This document shows positions 38,101 to 49,887 of a stretch of DNA of 64,000 bases, piece by piece (position 1 is the stretch's first letter; every line of letters begins with the position of its first letter). The position numbers and the translations under genes are program-made. The stretch is from positions 36,088,601 to 36,152,600 of the forward strand of contig OX365948.1 in the NCBI GenBank assembly GCA_947247005.1, written 5' to 3'. This DNA comes from Spisula solida. Its lineage: Eukaryota; Mollusca; Bivalvia; Venerida; Mactridae. The notes below the pieces were generated by a model that saw only the letters and a list, made by a program, of their open reading frames with translations, did no database searches and was not told the DNA's origin.

Positions 38101-41100
38101 TCGGTATTTACAATAGCCAGCGCTATTAAATCTCCTATAAGATAAATAAACAGATTGAGACCATCTTGGTTCATATTTGTTTTTTTTTGCATATTTCAAC
38201 AATTTTCATTCCGTACGAAAATCTAACCAATCTTTCTATATAAAATATTGATCAACCAGTACTCATTTTCTCTAGCAACTGACAACTTCTGCACATGATA
38301 AGAACAAAACCATAGCCAATGCTACATAACCTGAGAGTTTACAAAGCACTGCCTTTTAAAGGGTTAACAATCAATTCGTTGATGAAGAATGATATTATGC
38401 TGAGGCAATAAATAAAATACTGTCTGTTTCCCCTTCCCGACCCAGGCCAATCAGTATTGACTAGGTCAGGTAGGTAGGGTTTTTTTTAAATATTTTTTAT
38501 CATTTCATAGTCAATAATTTCTGTTTTTCCTTTATGAACTTTTCTAGTTCTATTGTTTTGATTAATAATAATTTTGAATACATTGTGACTGTTTGCGCTT
38601 CATACTTTCGTACCTGACTTTTTTTTATAAAATAAAATAATCTTTTCAGAGGGTCAAAAAAATATTTTGGGACGATGACTTTGTGCTCGGGAAAGTAGAA
38701 AAGGGGAAACAAACAATATTTTATCTTGGCCAGACCTTATTAGCACATACAGGTATTCAGTACTCTATGCTCAGGCAAGTTAAAATGATCACATGGAAGC
38801 TATGTATTCAACTTACCTTTCTGGAATCTGATTTTTCTATATCGTGAAAAACTTTTCTCATCCACAAGCCTTTTTACCTGTAAACCATTATCATAAAGGT
38901 TATTATATAAGAGGAAAGTTTCATGCATTACAAGCTTATATTTTTATCAAAAACTAATTCAGGAGTTTTAGACAAATTTCATATTACTGTAAAAGTTTGC
39001 CCAATGTTTTGTTTTATTTTACTGACTGTGACTCTGGTCAAGCATAAAAATAATCCCAAAGATAATACTATAATCGACAAAACGCAAAAATTTGTATTCG
39101 CAAAAATAAATTTGTTTATTATCCAGTAAGGATCTGGTGACAGTGACGTATCCATTTATGTGTACACAGAAGATTACAACCATTGTCTGAATAGGTAGTG
39201 CGAAAATAGTTTGATAGTTTAGCATTCAAAATTATGGCTGTCTGTTTAAGCCTTTATAATTGGTTTTAAACTGTAATAGTGCTGCTGCGTCACTGTATTC
39301 TTACCCTGACTGAACTATACAGTATCTAAACATATATATTATAATTATAATGATTATGTTGTGTACCTCTGGCAGGAGAATTTTGCCTTGTTTTCTACAC
39401 TGAGCATCAGGACAGGTGATAGCTAAAACATTGCCTTCTATAATCATAACATTCAGGTATTGTTTTACACACTGAAAAACACAATCAGCAAACATATTAA
39501 GCATGTTTGTAATTACACATGTTTGAAATTGTGAAAAGCCAAGATGGACATACAGTATAACCTGGTTTATCCAAAACCTGTTTTACCGGCAACCTGTTTT
39601 AACCGGCATGGTTGTTCTGTCCCGGCAGAACTCCACTGCATTTCTATTACCATGGAGATTACACATGCAGTGACAGAAGAAGACCTTTCTGTTTTACCTG
39701 CTTGGGTGGAGTTCCACAGGTGTGGATATACACCCAAGCAAGTTACCATGGAGATTACACAGTAGACCTTTCTGTTTTACCTGCTTGGGCGGAGTTCCAC
39801 AGGCGTGGATATACACCCAAGCAAGTTATCGTGGATATAACATACACTACAGTAAACCAGCATCCTTGGCTATAAGGGTAACCTCAAATGAGCGTAGGGA
39901 GGTACCTTACAAATATTACACCAAAGTTGTGACCATGTTTCACAGACATTGGCAATGGAAATACTGGAGATTTCATTAAAATGAGTGATATTTTCCTTGC
40001 TTAACTTTAAACTTGAATTATTGAAGTTTACAGCAGTTTTCACTCATTGTACTTATATGACAATACCATGCATGCTTCATAAAGCAAACTAAACTAATAT
40101 TTGTGATCATTTGCATAATGTAAACAAGAGGGCCATTGGCCCTAAAGTGCTCACCTGGGTACTGTTTTACTAACATTGCGTAAATGTCGCGTAAGTTAAC
40201 GGATATATTTGTCACTTACGCAAATCCTTAAGTGTGTTTTACTAATCGATCGCAAGTTGTTGTGTACATTTACGTAAACATGTTGAATATTGAACGTAGA
40301 CTGGGCCACAATATTACCAGTATATTGGGAACCAGAGTGAATAAATATACATAAAAGTTCGATACGTTTTGATGATTAAACATGTTTATATTACTAATCC
40401 CGGTCTATAACAACAATTGACGGTCGAAAATCAACAGTGCGTGGCAAAAACTCCTCGCTACGTTCATATTTGCTACTTACGCTTACTCCGACCTTGCGTA
40501 AAGTTACGCCAATACTTACGACAGAACATGAGAAAAAATATCTTAGTAAAACGCATTTGTGCAAATATTATCGACGTACGCAATATTTACGGAAAACTTA
40601 GAGTTACGCTAGCATAAATGCTTTGATAAAACAGTACCCAGATAACTAGCAGTTTAGGCAGAATCAGTATTTGTTATGATATGACCTTAATATTTGATGT
40701 AGATTTTACAGAGACATGCTTTGTGGCCAGGTTTTATAAATATAAGGTAAAAATGTGACCTCTAGCGTGTAAAGCTTTTCTTTGATTTAAACTAGATGAC
40801 CTTTTTTCTAACCTGACTTAGATTCTACAGAGACAAACAATGTGACAAAGTTTCATTAAGATTATGTCAAAAATGTGACCTGTAAAGTGTTAACAAGGTT
40901 TTTCTTTGATGTGAACTAGTGACCTAGCTTTTGACCCCAGATGACCATGTTACAAACTTGATTTCAAAGAGACAAACATTGTTACCAAGTTTCATAAAGA
41001 TTAGGCAAGAAACATGACCTCTAGAGTGTTAACAAAGTTTTTCTTCAATGTGACCTGATGACCTAGTTTTTGACCCCAGATGACCTAATTTCGAATGTGA

Positions 41101-44100
41101 CCTAGATTTATAGAGACAAACATTGTGACCAAGATTTATTAAGATTATGTCAAAAATGTTAACTCTAGAGTGTTAACAAGGGTTTTCTTTGATGTGACCT
41201 AGTACTGTCCCCAGAGGAACCAGTTACAAACTTGAACTAGATTTCATGGAGACATACTAGTACATTGTGACCAGGAGTGGTATTCTATATTGATCTTACT
41301 TGACTTAAGGATAAGGACAACCAATCAGATCATGCCATATTAAACTCTCGGTCAGTAACAGGCGATATGATTGGCTATCCTTATTCTCCAAATGAATAAG
41401 ATCAATATTGAATACCACCCCAGGTTTCATAAAGATTAAGTGCAAACTGTGACTTCTAGAGTGTTAACAGTCCAATCATCGATGACGGATGCCGCATGCC
41501 GGACATAGGATGATCACAATAGCTGTGATAGAGCTAAAAAATGTCAGGTTCCCGTTCATCCAAGAAATGCATGAGATTTGATGAATTGGCCTCCGATCAT
41601 GCGTAAGTAGTGTCTCATATGCTGGAGAACTTGCCTGTATGAATGATGAACAGACGAAAAGTGATCACAAATTAAAGTCACCTTGTCTAAGCTGATGTAA
41701 GGCTATAATTTACACCACATTCAACCATTAGTTATTGAAACTGAAAGCTTGGATGACTGGGAAACCTTATATGTGTAGTTATCATCCATTACATTCAGCG
41801 GTTATTGACATGATCTCAACAGTAGCTTACACAGAACACAAACCAAGGTGTGACACTTACATCAGCACTCTGAGGAAATAATCTAACATTTGTCATTATT
41901 GGACCTGAACAATTAATTCTCTAGATAATTAAATTTTCAGACTTTATGATATATTATTTTAAAAAAATGACAGCAGATAATTCTTCTTGAAGTAATAGCA
42001 ATACTTCCAGATGTTCATTCTCCATTATAAACAAGCTGACATCAGTGTAATTAGATCTCACCTGGAGTTTTCCTGTAGATGATTATAGCATGTTAAACAA
42101 GATTTGTCTGAAGTCATTTTCTACCGCAAGTCATTAAATAATTGATATAATTAGCAAAATAAGCTTGTCATCATGGAAACAAAATATGAAAATCAGAATA
42201 AGAGATAAATGACTATCCATGATTAAATTTATGTCACATGACATGCAAATTGAAAAACATGTTCTATGTATTCATTGATAAATAAACAGAGGCTTAACAG
42301 AGACTTAAACATAGATATAAATGTACATATGCATCATCGACTGATTGGGTATAGCTCGTTTGCGGCGTAACAAATCTAATAAAATAAAGATTTCTCAGTA
42401 TTTACTGCACGTATAGGTATGGATTTTGCATGGGTGAATAAAATGTATCTACCTGATATACAATTAAATCTAAGCAGCATTAGACATGTGTAAAAAAAGT
42501 TTTGTTCATAAGTTCTATGTAAAGTATTTGTAGTTTACCATGAAACTTCATGTAAGAAGATTTTATGGTCATGTGACATGTCTAACGGTAGATTTACATA
42601 TTTATAACCTATTTAATATAGCATATCCGAGGCCTGACTGTACATCTGACATAGTACTGTTTGTGTGTATCATATTTTCAGGTCTTATAATCTACTTAAA
42701 ATTCTGAAAATATATGAAACAAACGCGCTGGCTGGTACATGTAATACTAAAATTTTACTGAATACGTAAATAAAAGTGAAAAATATCGAATCCTTGTTTT
42801 CTAAATTATAATTTATTTTATTTCATATTGAAAGATACTTCTACTACAGAATGACCGGCTGTCATTCATGGCCAGACGGGTTCCATCCATACAGCTGGCG
42901 ATCATACTGGTTGTACTCTAACGTACATTACTATTTGGTATGAGTATGTACATAGCTTAGTGAATAAGGTTTTGGTTTTCACCGTTTTTTTCATGATAGT
43001 ATTATACATTATCTGTATACAAGCAACATACCTAAATAAACCGACTTATACTGGCCTCATAATTTTGCCTTCATCACAGCAATGTCAATCTCGTCGATCA
43101 CGAATTATAACGGTTTAAAAAATGACAGTAAAACATCAAAGGAATACCAGATTACCTCCCTGCGTTAAAGTGTCCAAACTCATGTAATTTCAATATATAA
43201 TAAAGAATAAAATTGTTTTAGTAAGTAATTAAACACTATTAAATTTGGAATGGGAGTACATGTAGGTAGGATGTAATTATGGTTCTACGTCAATTTTTAT
43301 CAACATCTGATAAATACATTTTCAGAAATTTAAAATTTAGACGATTTTTTTCGCTGCAAACAACCTATAATAACACAAAACTCGCAAGAAATGCCTAGCT
43401 CTGAAATCCCTGTTTTAAACCCTGGAAATTGATAATGAACAATATCAGTTTCTTGTCAATCAAAAATGAACTTAGGTAAAAATCAGCTAGAATATTGTTT
43501 AAAATTGTTTGTTTTAAAGGAAAGTATAAATGTGGCTGATCAGGATATTGTGAGTTCAACTTAGGTAAAACAGGCAAAATAGCTAAAAAATTTGAAGTGT
43601 TTAAAACACACATGTACAACATAGTATACCTTTTACATTGTTATTGTCACACTGCATGCAAACGATGATTGAAGTTACTGATGAGTTCACCTTGATAATG
43701 TAGTTGGAAAGGACACACCATTTTCAATGGCGGCCGATAAACAGGTTTGATGCAATATCATACGATCAATTAAGCAGTTCAATGAATTTGAAATTGCCCC
43801 AGCCCAAGTTGATTGAAAAATGAGCATTTTTCAGTATATATTATTGTAACACGTATAATCTGCTTTTATATCCCATTGTGGATATATGAATGTGTTTGAT
43901 ATGATCTCTGTATATGACAACCTTGATATCATTATAACCATACAGTTTGAACCTGTCGTTGATACATGGTATTGATTCTAACAAGGCGGCAACATAATAT
44001 GGTACCATGTATTATGTACAGCACAAATATATATTGAAACATAGGAATACAGTAAGCATGGTAAAGACTTAGGTAAATTTTACGACTTGAAAAAATTAGA

Positions 44101-44800
44101 TGATACATTAGAATTTTATGTTACGCTTCAAAAAGTTTTTCTTGAACACAGTACATATACTTCAAATGTGTTTGTAAAGCAGGAGGTAAAAATTCTTTAT
44201 TTACCATGTTAATCGTTCAACGTTCAAACTGACAGTAAAGTAACCACACAAACTGGATTTACTGATCTTGCTCCGGTAACAAGCATAGATTGGTCTGCAG
44301 CATTTTGGAGTATTTCTATACCAGTAACACATAACATTAATGCTACCTTTGATTTATCATTATACAATTTACAAATATTCAGATTGAAATGCATAAAACT
44401 CAGGTCCTTAGCAGTGCCGAGGCACACTGAGGCACTAGCCTTGGAGAAAATTTTAGAATCACCAAATATAAGTGTCTTTTAAATGATGCCTCAAATATAC
44501 CCTAGAAAATGTTCGCATCAGTGCTTTTTTGTCTCTGCATAGCCTTTAGGGCCCTGGAACTACATTGGAATTCAAAATTTGTTAACTTTATAACACACAG
44601 AAATATCTACTGATACAGTACTGCACCAATACATCATGATTACACCATTCAGGAATACTTACAGCCTCACAATATATACAACCGCAATCTTCTAACATGT
44701 ATGTACTTTGTTTAGGGTATTCTGTCAAACACAGCTTACATGTAATGAGTGGATCTATAGCCAGGTCCACAGAATTCTTACTTGATGAGTATGTAGCCAT
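32123..44800 (-). CDS. RNF144A: RBR-type E3 ubiquitin ligase, RNF144A-like, complete
   Basis: Eight coding exons in transcript order: 44663-44800, 39367-39471, 38817-38877, 37170-37291, 35467-35561, 34149-34293, 33601-33690 and 32123-32266. They join in frame to 299 residues (human RNF144A 292, RNF144B 303). RING1 ligands are C21, C24, C39, C41, C44, C47, C66 and C71. IBR ligands are C112, C117, C140, C143, C148, C151, H156 and C161. RING2 ligands are C188, C191, C206, C209, C214, C217, H229 and C235, with catalytic C201 in [10 protein letters not shown] single membrane segment spans about 253-279 and contains G255xxxG259, then a Cys/Lys-rich end. RBR ligases pass ubiquitin through the RING2 cysteine; mammalian RNF144A acts at internal and plasma membranes. 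The C-terminal exon is closer to RNF144A than B, but one ancestral invertebrate gene is possible. An acceptor (44804-44806) precedes the ATG by 3 bases, so a 5' UTR exon lies further right, not located. Confidence 0.95.
32621..32810. repeat. 32-bp minisatellite, six units
   Basis: The unit 'aaatgcgtcaatacttgcca' plus 'ttaaattttgcg' repeats at 32621, 32653, 32685, 32717, 32748 and 32780. The fourth unit lacks one base. It lies in the last RNF144 intron. Confidence 0.95.
32946..33070 (+). repeat. Degenerate SINE
   Basis: 'ggttgagtggataacac' resembles a tRNA A box region. It is followed by 'cagtgtttcccacccaac', the body motif shared with the SINE at 63236-63340. It lies in an RNF144 intron. Confidence 0.5.
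33333..33546. mobile_element. MITE with TATAGTCCAGT ends, copy 1
   Basis: The left end TATAGTCCAGTCAGGATA and the right end (complement TATAGTCCAGTTAGGATA) match at 17 of 18 positions. Interiors share 'gtgtaaaaccaat', 'gctaaacta' and 'gacaatggttgtgat' with copies at 39119-39317 and 52372-53464 (both inverted relative to this one). 214 bp, non-coding, in an RNF144 intron. Confidence 0.85.
34393..34981 (+). mobile_element. Pearl-related short element, copy 2
   Basis: It has the same head ('aagactgcgttcaataaacg') and tail ('acggacaggtgaat' then 'gatctatcgata') as 25433-25718. The copy is longer: about 150 bp of unrelated sequence (about 34771-34923) splits its ACGG block. It lies in the RNF144 intron between exons 34149-34293 and 35467-35561. 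Confidence 0.7.
35803..36120 (+). repeat. Dispersed repeat (catgcatgctt family), copy 2
   Basis: It shares 'atgacaataccatgcatgct', 'cataatgtaaacaacc' and 'gagactcacacatgatgc' with 24080-24412. This copy supplies an uninterrupted reference for the insertion site used at 40127-41541. It lies in an RNF144 intron. Confidence 0.8.
36391..37095. repeat. Polypurine G/A-run tandem repeat
   Basis: The core is four units of 77-79 bp ('tgcatttgatcatcatacta' plus 'gaaaagttaacttctagggg' and G/A runs) starting at 36587, 36666, 36743 and 36821. It is flanked by direct copies of 'gtaacaggccaaatttccc' at 36391 and 37026. Runs such as ggggggaaaaa recur throughout. It lies in the RNF144 intron between exons 35467-35561 and 37170-37291, ending about 75 bp from the latter. 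Confidence 0.9.
38405..38735. mobile_element. MITE with TTGTTTGTTTCCCC-type ends, copy 2
   Basis: The left 'actgtctgtttccccttccc' region and right 'gggaaacaaacaatatttta' are inverted relative to each other and match the ends of 9221-9510. Interiors differ. It lies in an RNF144 intron, about 80 bp from exon 38817-38877. Confidence 0.65.
39119..39317. mobile_element. MITE with TATAGTCCAGT ends, copy 2
   Basis: Ends 'ttatccagtaaggat' and 'ccctgactgaactata' are diverged versions of the family ends. The interior shares 'gattacaaccattgtct' and 'gtttagcatt'. It is about 50 bp from RNF144 exon 39367-39471. Confidence 0.75.
39664..39835 (+). repeat. ~90-bp direct repeat, two units
   Basis: 'gacctttctgttttacctgc' plus 'ttggg.ggagttccacagg' and 'gtggatatacacccaagcaa' occur twice in tandem; the first unit carries about 15 extra bases. 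It lies in RNF144 intron 1. Confidence 0.85.
40157..40639. mobile_element. MITE with GGGTACTGTTTTA ends, nested
   Basis: Left GGGTACTGTTTTACTAAC and right (complement GGGTACTGTTTTATCAAA) share 13 terminal bases, and the same ends bound 18251-18609. The interior is rich in cgtaa/ttacg motifs. It sits in the head of the pearl-like element, right after 'gctcacct'. Confidence 0.75.
41274..41421. mobile_element. Fold-back MITE (GGAGTGGTATTC), nested
   Basis: Arms 'ggagtggtattctatattga' and (complement) 'ggggtggtattcaatattga' fold back, continuing through 'aaggataaggacaaccaatc' against 'gattggctatccttattc'. It splits the core phrase 'gtgacca...gtttcataaag' of the pearl-like tandem unit. Confidence 0.85.
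41542..44662. other. RNF144 intron 1, remainder
   Basis: 41542-41640 is the right half of the split catgcatgctt-family repeat. 43722-43812 resembles part of 21554-21965. The rest is AT-rich, with no exon or repeat ends I can support. Confidence 0.5.
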
Positions 44801-45144
44801 CACCTGAAAATATAACAATACAATAATAAAGATAGGGTAAGTTTATCAAAATAATTTACTAAATAATCCTAAGAGCAAGTTAAATTAAACCAAGGGGCAT
44901 AATAGTATTTCAGGCGTGTCAATAGAGCCAAATTAAAAATCCTGAAAATTATATGTGGCTGACCAGCTTTGCCAATCAAGAGGTCTTCAACCTCATTGTT
45001 CCCATATATAACTCCAATATTCTCAGTGCCATACTTGGATGTAGTACAATCATTATATACTCAAAACAATTTGCTTCATAGCTGCAGGATTACAGTCTTC
45101 TGTGTAGATGTTGGGGCTTCTATGTCCAAAAGGGCCGATAATTT

Positions 45145-45636
45145 TGACAAAATACTTGATAGAGTTACCAACTCATGTGTAGTTGTTGGGATTATGATGG
45201 TGAACACGTGTGCAAAGTATCAAAGCAATATGTCAATGAACTTTGAAAATATTTGAGGTTGTACCCAAACTTTACAATGAATTTCTAAGTAGAACAGGGG
45301 AGATAATTTGGACAAAATGCTGTCCAGTGAAGGTGATGCAGCCACGATTGTGAACAAGTATGCAAAGTTTCAAAGAAATAAGTCTATGGACTTTAAAAAC
45401 ATTTGAGGTTGTGTCTTAACTTTAACATAGATTGCTTAGTCGAAAAGGGCAGATCATTTGGACAAACAGCTTGACAGAGCTATCAACTCCTGTGTAGTGG
45501 TTGGAGTCATGATGGTTAACAAGTGCGCAAAGTATCAAAGCAATATGTGAATGCACTTTGAAAAAATAAAAGGTAAATGTACCTAAACTTTAAGATGGAT
45601 TTTTAAGTCGAAAAGGGGCATAATCTCAACAAAATG
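45145..45636 (+). repeat. Diverged ~150-175-bp tandem units
   Basis: Three units share 'cttgatagagttaccaactc', 'gtgcaaagtatcaaagcaat' and 'aagtcgaaaagggg'. The last unit is cut at 'caacaaaatg' by the large insertion and resumes at 50454 with 'cttgatagagttac'. It is part of a diverged dispersed repeat. Confidence 0.7.
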
Positions 45637-46095
45637 TTCCCTCATCCAAGCTTTAGTGCAGGATGAGGGTCATTATTGGAATAAAGCCGGAGGCTGAGCA
45701 TGTACAATTAGCATTTCAGTCATAGTACTGGAATGAGCGCTTTTTTAAAGACCCGAGAAAAAGTGCAGTGCACCGTATAGTATATATCACGTGTGCACCT
45801 GTAATCAATCATAATTCAAAGCCAAAGTTTTGTCGCCCTAAACAATAGGCTAATCTCTAATCTAAGTGATAAGCATGTACTAGGGAGGGCAAAGCATAAA
45901 AGGCTGAAAGATACACATAATATCACAACACAAATTATAACATTACATCATAAAATAAATATACCTGTATGTATACAAATATACACTTTAAATATAATGA
46001 TAATCTGACACAAAGGGAGGGTATGTACATGCTCAGCCTCCGGCTTTATTCCAATAATGACCCTCATCCTGCACTAAAGCTTGGATGAGGGAACA
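45635..46095. mobile_element. 461-bp sub-element with 72-bp inverted ends
   Basis: Arms 45635-45706 and 46024-46095 are reverse complements as I read them, beginning 'tgttccctcatccaagcttt'. Each arm contains its own hairpin (ccctcatcc / ggatgaggg). The interior includes the 113-bp segment shared inverted with the right end of the large insertion. Confidence 0.8.
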
Positions 46096-47740
46096 TTATT
46101 TTTCATAAAGCCTATGGCTTTCACATGTACAATTAGCATCTTCAAAGTAGGGCAACAAAACATATTGCCATTAAAACAAAAACCCTCTTACAAATAAAAG
46201 TGTAATACAATAATGTAAAACAGACTAGACACCTTGTAAATCAAGAGTAACAATAATATATACATGAACAATATATATTAATACCATCATAGAGTTAGAA
46301 TACTTCTCCACAGGTAATAAAACCTCTATTATGTCAATAATTGAAATTCAAATATATCTCAAAGGAAAATACTTTATATAAACTTGAAAATACCAAATAA
46401 AATTTAAACATGAACTCATGAGGTGACTTATAAAAAGGATTCCTCAACCAAACAAACACCCTCAAATAAACATTCTAAACCTGCAAATCAACAACCAGTT
46501 GTTAACTGTCAAAAGCTAAAGCTTATAGATTTTAACAAAAAAAATAAATTAAATTTAAATGATATAATAAATAGTTCATCAACTTCAGACCATCATTGAA
46601 TCAGAGTATCTTTTTCAAAATGAAAAAGTGGTTAATAAATAACCATTACATAAACACCTATAATTCTACTCTTAACATATATACAAGACACAAGCAATAA
46701 CCACTCTTTGTATACGGCAAATACAATTCTATCAAAGCCCAGTTTATGTCAAGATCATAAACTTATAACACTCCAATACGTCCTTAACAAAATGACATCA
46801 AACCTTTCTTAAATCATAAAAATATACAATATGGTCCGTAAAGAAAACTGCTATGCAGCTTAAGTGCTATTCATTGACAATAAAGAAATCACGTATTAAA
46901 ACATGATATACATGTAATATGTAATATAAATAATAAAACTAAAGTAAATAAAACCTTTATAGGAATATAAGAAAATAATAGTACTGTTACAGACTTTCCA
47001 TATATAATATATATAAATAGATCATTCTGCAAAGACACAATACTGCCATATTCGTATCATGACCATCTTAAATGACTATGATAAAAGATACCACTAATAA
47101 ATGACAAAGGCCATTATATCCCTAAATTCCTTCATTAAAATAAGTAAAGTCAATATCTAAACCAAATTCCGCTCAGGTAACACTAACCCTGTTTCTTCGA
47201 AAAGAAATAAAATCCATTACAATAACACACAAATGTAACAGATACGTCTATAATTACTCTTAATAAAAACTTAAAGAATAAAGTACCTCAAATACTCATA
47301 TAATTACATATAAAAAAGTAACAACCACTATATATACATTACCATTAGCCGAAACTATGAAATATTATCTATGCTTGAAATGTTCCTGGACACAAAAAGC
47401 TAGTTTCCCAATAAACATGTATAATAATCTAGGGAGTTTCCAAAGAAACATATATAATAAAGCAAACATATAAGCGCTTCCAAAAAGCTAAACTGGATCC
47501 ATGTTAACTAATTAACACTAGCAGCACATATAAAACAAACAACCATAAAAACAACACTACATTAAGACAGTAAACAAGTTGTTAATATTTTACAACTATT
47601 ACCAATAGGTTTCTAAAAAAATAACTTTTAATTCAAATTCCCAGGTTGCTTAACAGAAGTACAAATGTATGTGAATTCAACCCTTCCTTTCCAACTATGA
47701 ACAATGACTAAACAATCCTGCTAAACTTTACTGTAAAAGT

Positions 47741-47848
47741 CATTTTCAAATATCAGCTTCACTCCGTAAAGTTTATAGTTGATAATCAATCACTCATTTT
47801 CAAATATCAGCTTCACTCCTAAAGTTTATAGTTGATAATCACTAAAGC
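47741..47848. repeat. 54-bp tandem duplication
   Basis: 'cattttcaaatatcagcttc' plus 'actcc.taaagtttatagtt' and 'gataatca' occur at 47741 and 47795. It lies inside the large insertion. Confidence 0.85.
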
Positions 47849-49663
47849 ATAGGTGAAAGTTAAAAACCTGAACACCCTGAAATCCTCAGAAAAGGACCAT
47901 TATATTGGGAAAATACAGCAAAACATACTCTTTGGTACACCCAAAACCTGAAGTTCAGACATAAGGTCTGAAAAAATTTACTCATGTAGATGCGCATAAA
48001 TAAGTCTGTTAAAATATTATGCCTCGTAAAACTACACGTATCCAGTGTATTTATAAATACATGATACTCCAAAACAGTCTCACTTATAAACATATATCCA
48101 GGGATACTGGTTACATAATATATATATATATCCCTTCTCAAGAGGAACTATAGTAAAAATACTAGATTATAGTAGATTTTATACTAACAACTGACAACAT
48201 CCTATCATCACATGACAAATAAATGAATATAAACAACTAAAAATTTGTACTCTCATCGGTCATAAAAACACAACACTTGTTGCTACAGTGATAATGTTCA
48301 GAATGCAAAAAGCATTGGGTAATAAGTCTATAAGTAATTGGTACTGAGTCACTCATTTCAAGTATATCATAAGTATAATTGATATATGGCTAAATTTAAG
48401 AATACAGCAACATATATTTCCAAAATTCATGACATGAATACCTAAAAGCAGATACATCTAAATAAGTTCAGCCTGTATCCAAATGTACCAATTCATCAAA
48501 ATGAACATCATTCCTCTTGTAACCAATTCTCCACCAAACATCTGAGTTATTCAGTATCATATATAAATATAAGCCATCATAATACTGCCGTATAAATAAA
48601 GTAATCATTAAAAACAATTCATAACATGAACTTGATATCTCTATTCAAATGAAACCTTTTAACTCACAAAATACCCACTATTAGATGCCTTTGACAGACT
48701 CATAGCGAAATCAAAATATAATTATAATCATAAACATGCTAAACCATCCTGCATGTCACTTAAAAACAGTGTCATATAAATATAACTTCCCTCAAATGCC
48801 AAAATCATGTTCCATGACCAAAATTATATTAATTCAAAAAAGAACCAAATACACACTTATGTCAAATCTAATAGATTGACGACACACCACAAAAGCAATG
48901 ACAAACTGCATAAGTCTCTGGTCAGAATAACTCAGTGCAATACGTTATACCTGATTTCAAATACTTAGAATTACTCCAACTCAATGCAACTATCCAAACT
49001 ACCAAATATTGATTTATCTCATAGGATAACCAATCTAAATTTACATAAAATATATCTTGATTGCATAAGCATGCAAATTAATAATTTCATATATAAACAT
49101 ACCCATAGCAGACAAAAAGCAACCTAAATGCTTGTTCATATGGATTCTAAAAATTGCATAAACACGCATCAAACACGTTCTCCCCTGACAAATGTCAAAG
49201 AACTCTACGTTATGCTTCAAAACAGGTCTTACTTAATCACGTAACTTCTTCTCAACTATCAACTAATTACACGCAAACTGAGTTTGTCATGAAATATAAC
49301 ACTCTTAGTACCTTTCTAAATATAAAATAAGTACTGCCCATGTAATAATCTCTGAATAAATATCCGATATACAAATGGTCTCCATCTAAGGTTATGTACT
49401 CATAACACACTGTTATATTATCAAATAAACCGTGTCAGACTCAAAGTGACTTACTGTAACTGCTAATAAAGCTTATTTCTCATATTCTCATAAAAGGTAC
49501 AAAAACGTAACCTTCATATCAAATGAGCATGTGCTCCCAGGCTTTTCACAAAACTCTGTTAGACAGAGCCCATATACAGTCACAATTCATCTAAAAACTG
49601 ATAACTGCCTAACAGTCAGTTAAACTCAAAACTTACCCACAGACAATATCATACTAATGTTAT

Positions 49664-49887
49664 AAAGCCAACACTTTTGGCATGTAAATAAACATTTCCT
49701 CTAATCAAAAGACTAGGTCATTGCATTATAATCGGCGTCCTAAGACGCGTTCACTCGGATAACGGAACAAATTTTAAAGCCAACACTTTTGGCATGTAAA
49801 TAAACATTTCCTCTAATCAAAAGACTAGGTCATTGCATTATAATCGGCGTCCTAAGACGCGTTCACTCGGATAACGGAACAAATTTG
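49664..49887. repeat. 112-bp perfect tandem duplication
   Basis: Copy 1 (49664-49775) and copy 2 (49776-49887) both run from 'aaagccaacacttttggc' to 'ataacggaacaaattt', with no difference seen except at the junction. It lies inside the large insertion and looks recent. Confidence 0.9.

Larger units (their letters stand above)
40127..41541 (+). mobile_element. Pearl-like element inserted in an older repeat
   Basis: The head is 'aagagggccattggccct' then 'gctcacctgg'. The core is diverged ~145-bp units from about 40670. The tail is 'gatgccgcatgccggacat', then 'gatcacaatagctgtgatag' and 'agctaaaaa'. It interrupts a catgcatgctt-family repeat between 'cataatgtaaac' (left) and 'tgtcaggttcc' (right); uninterrupted copies lie at 24288 and 35988. 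Two other elements lie inside it. Confidence 0.85.
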
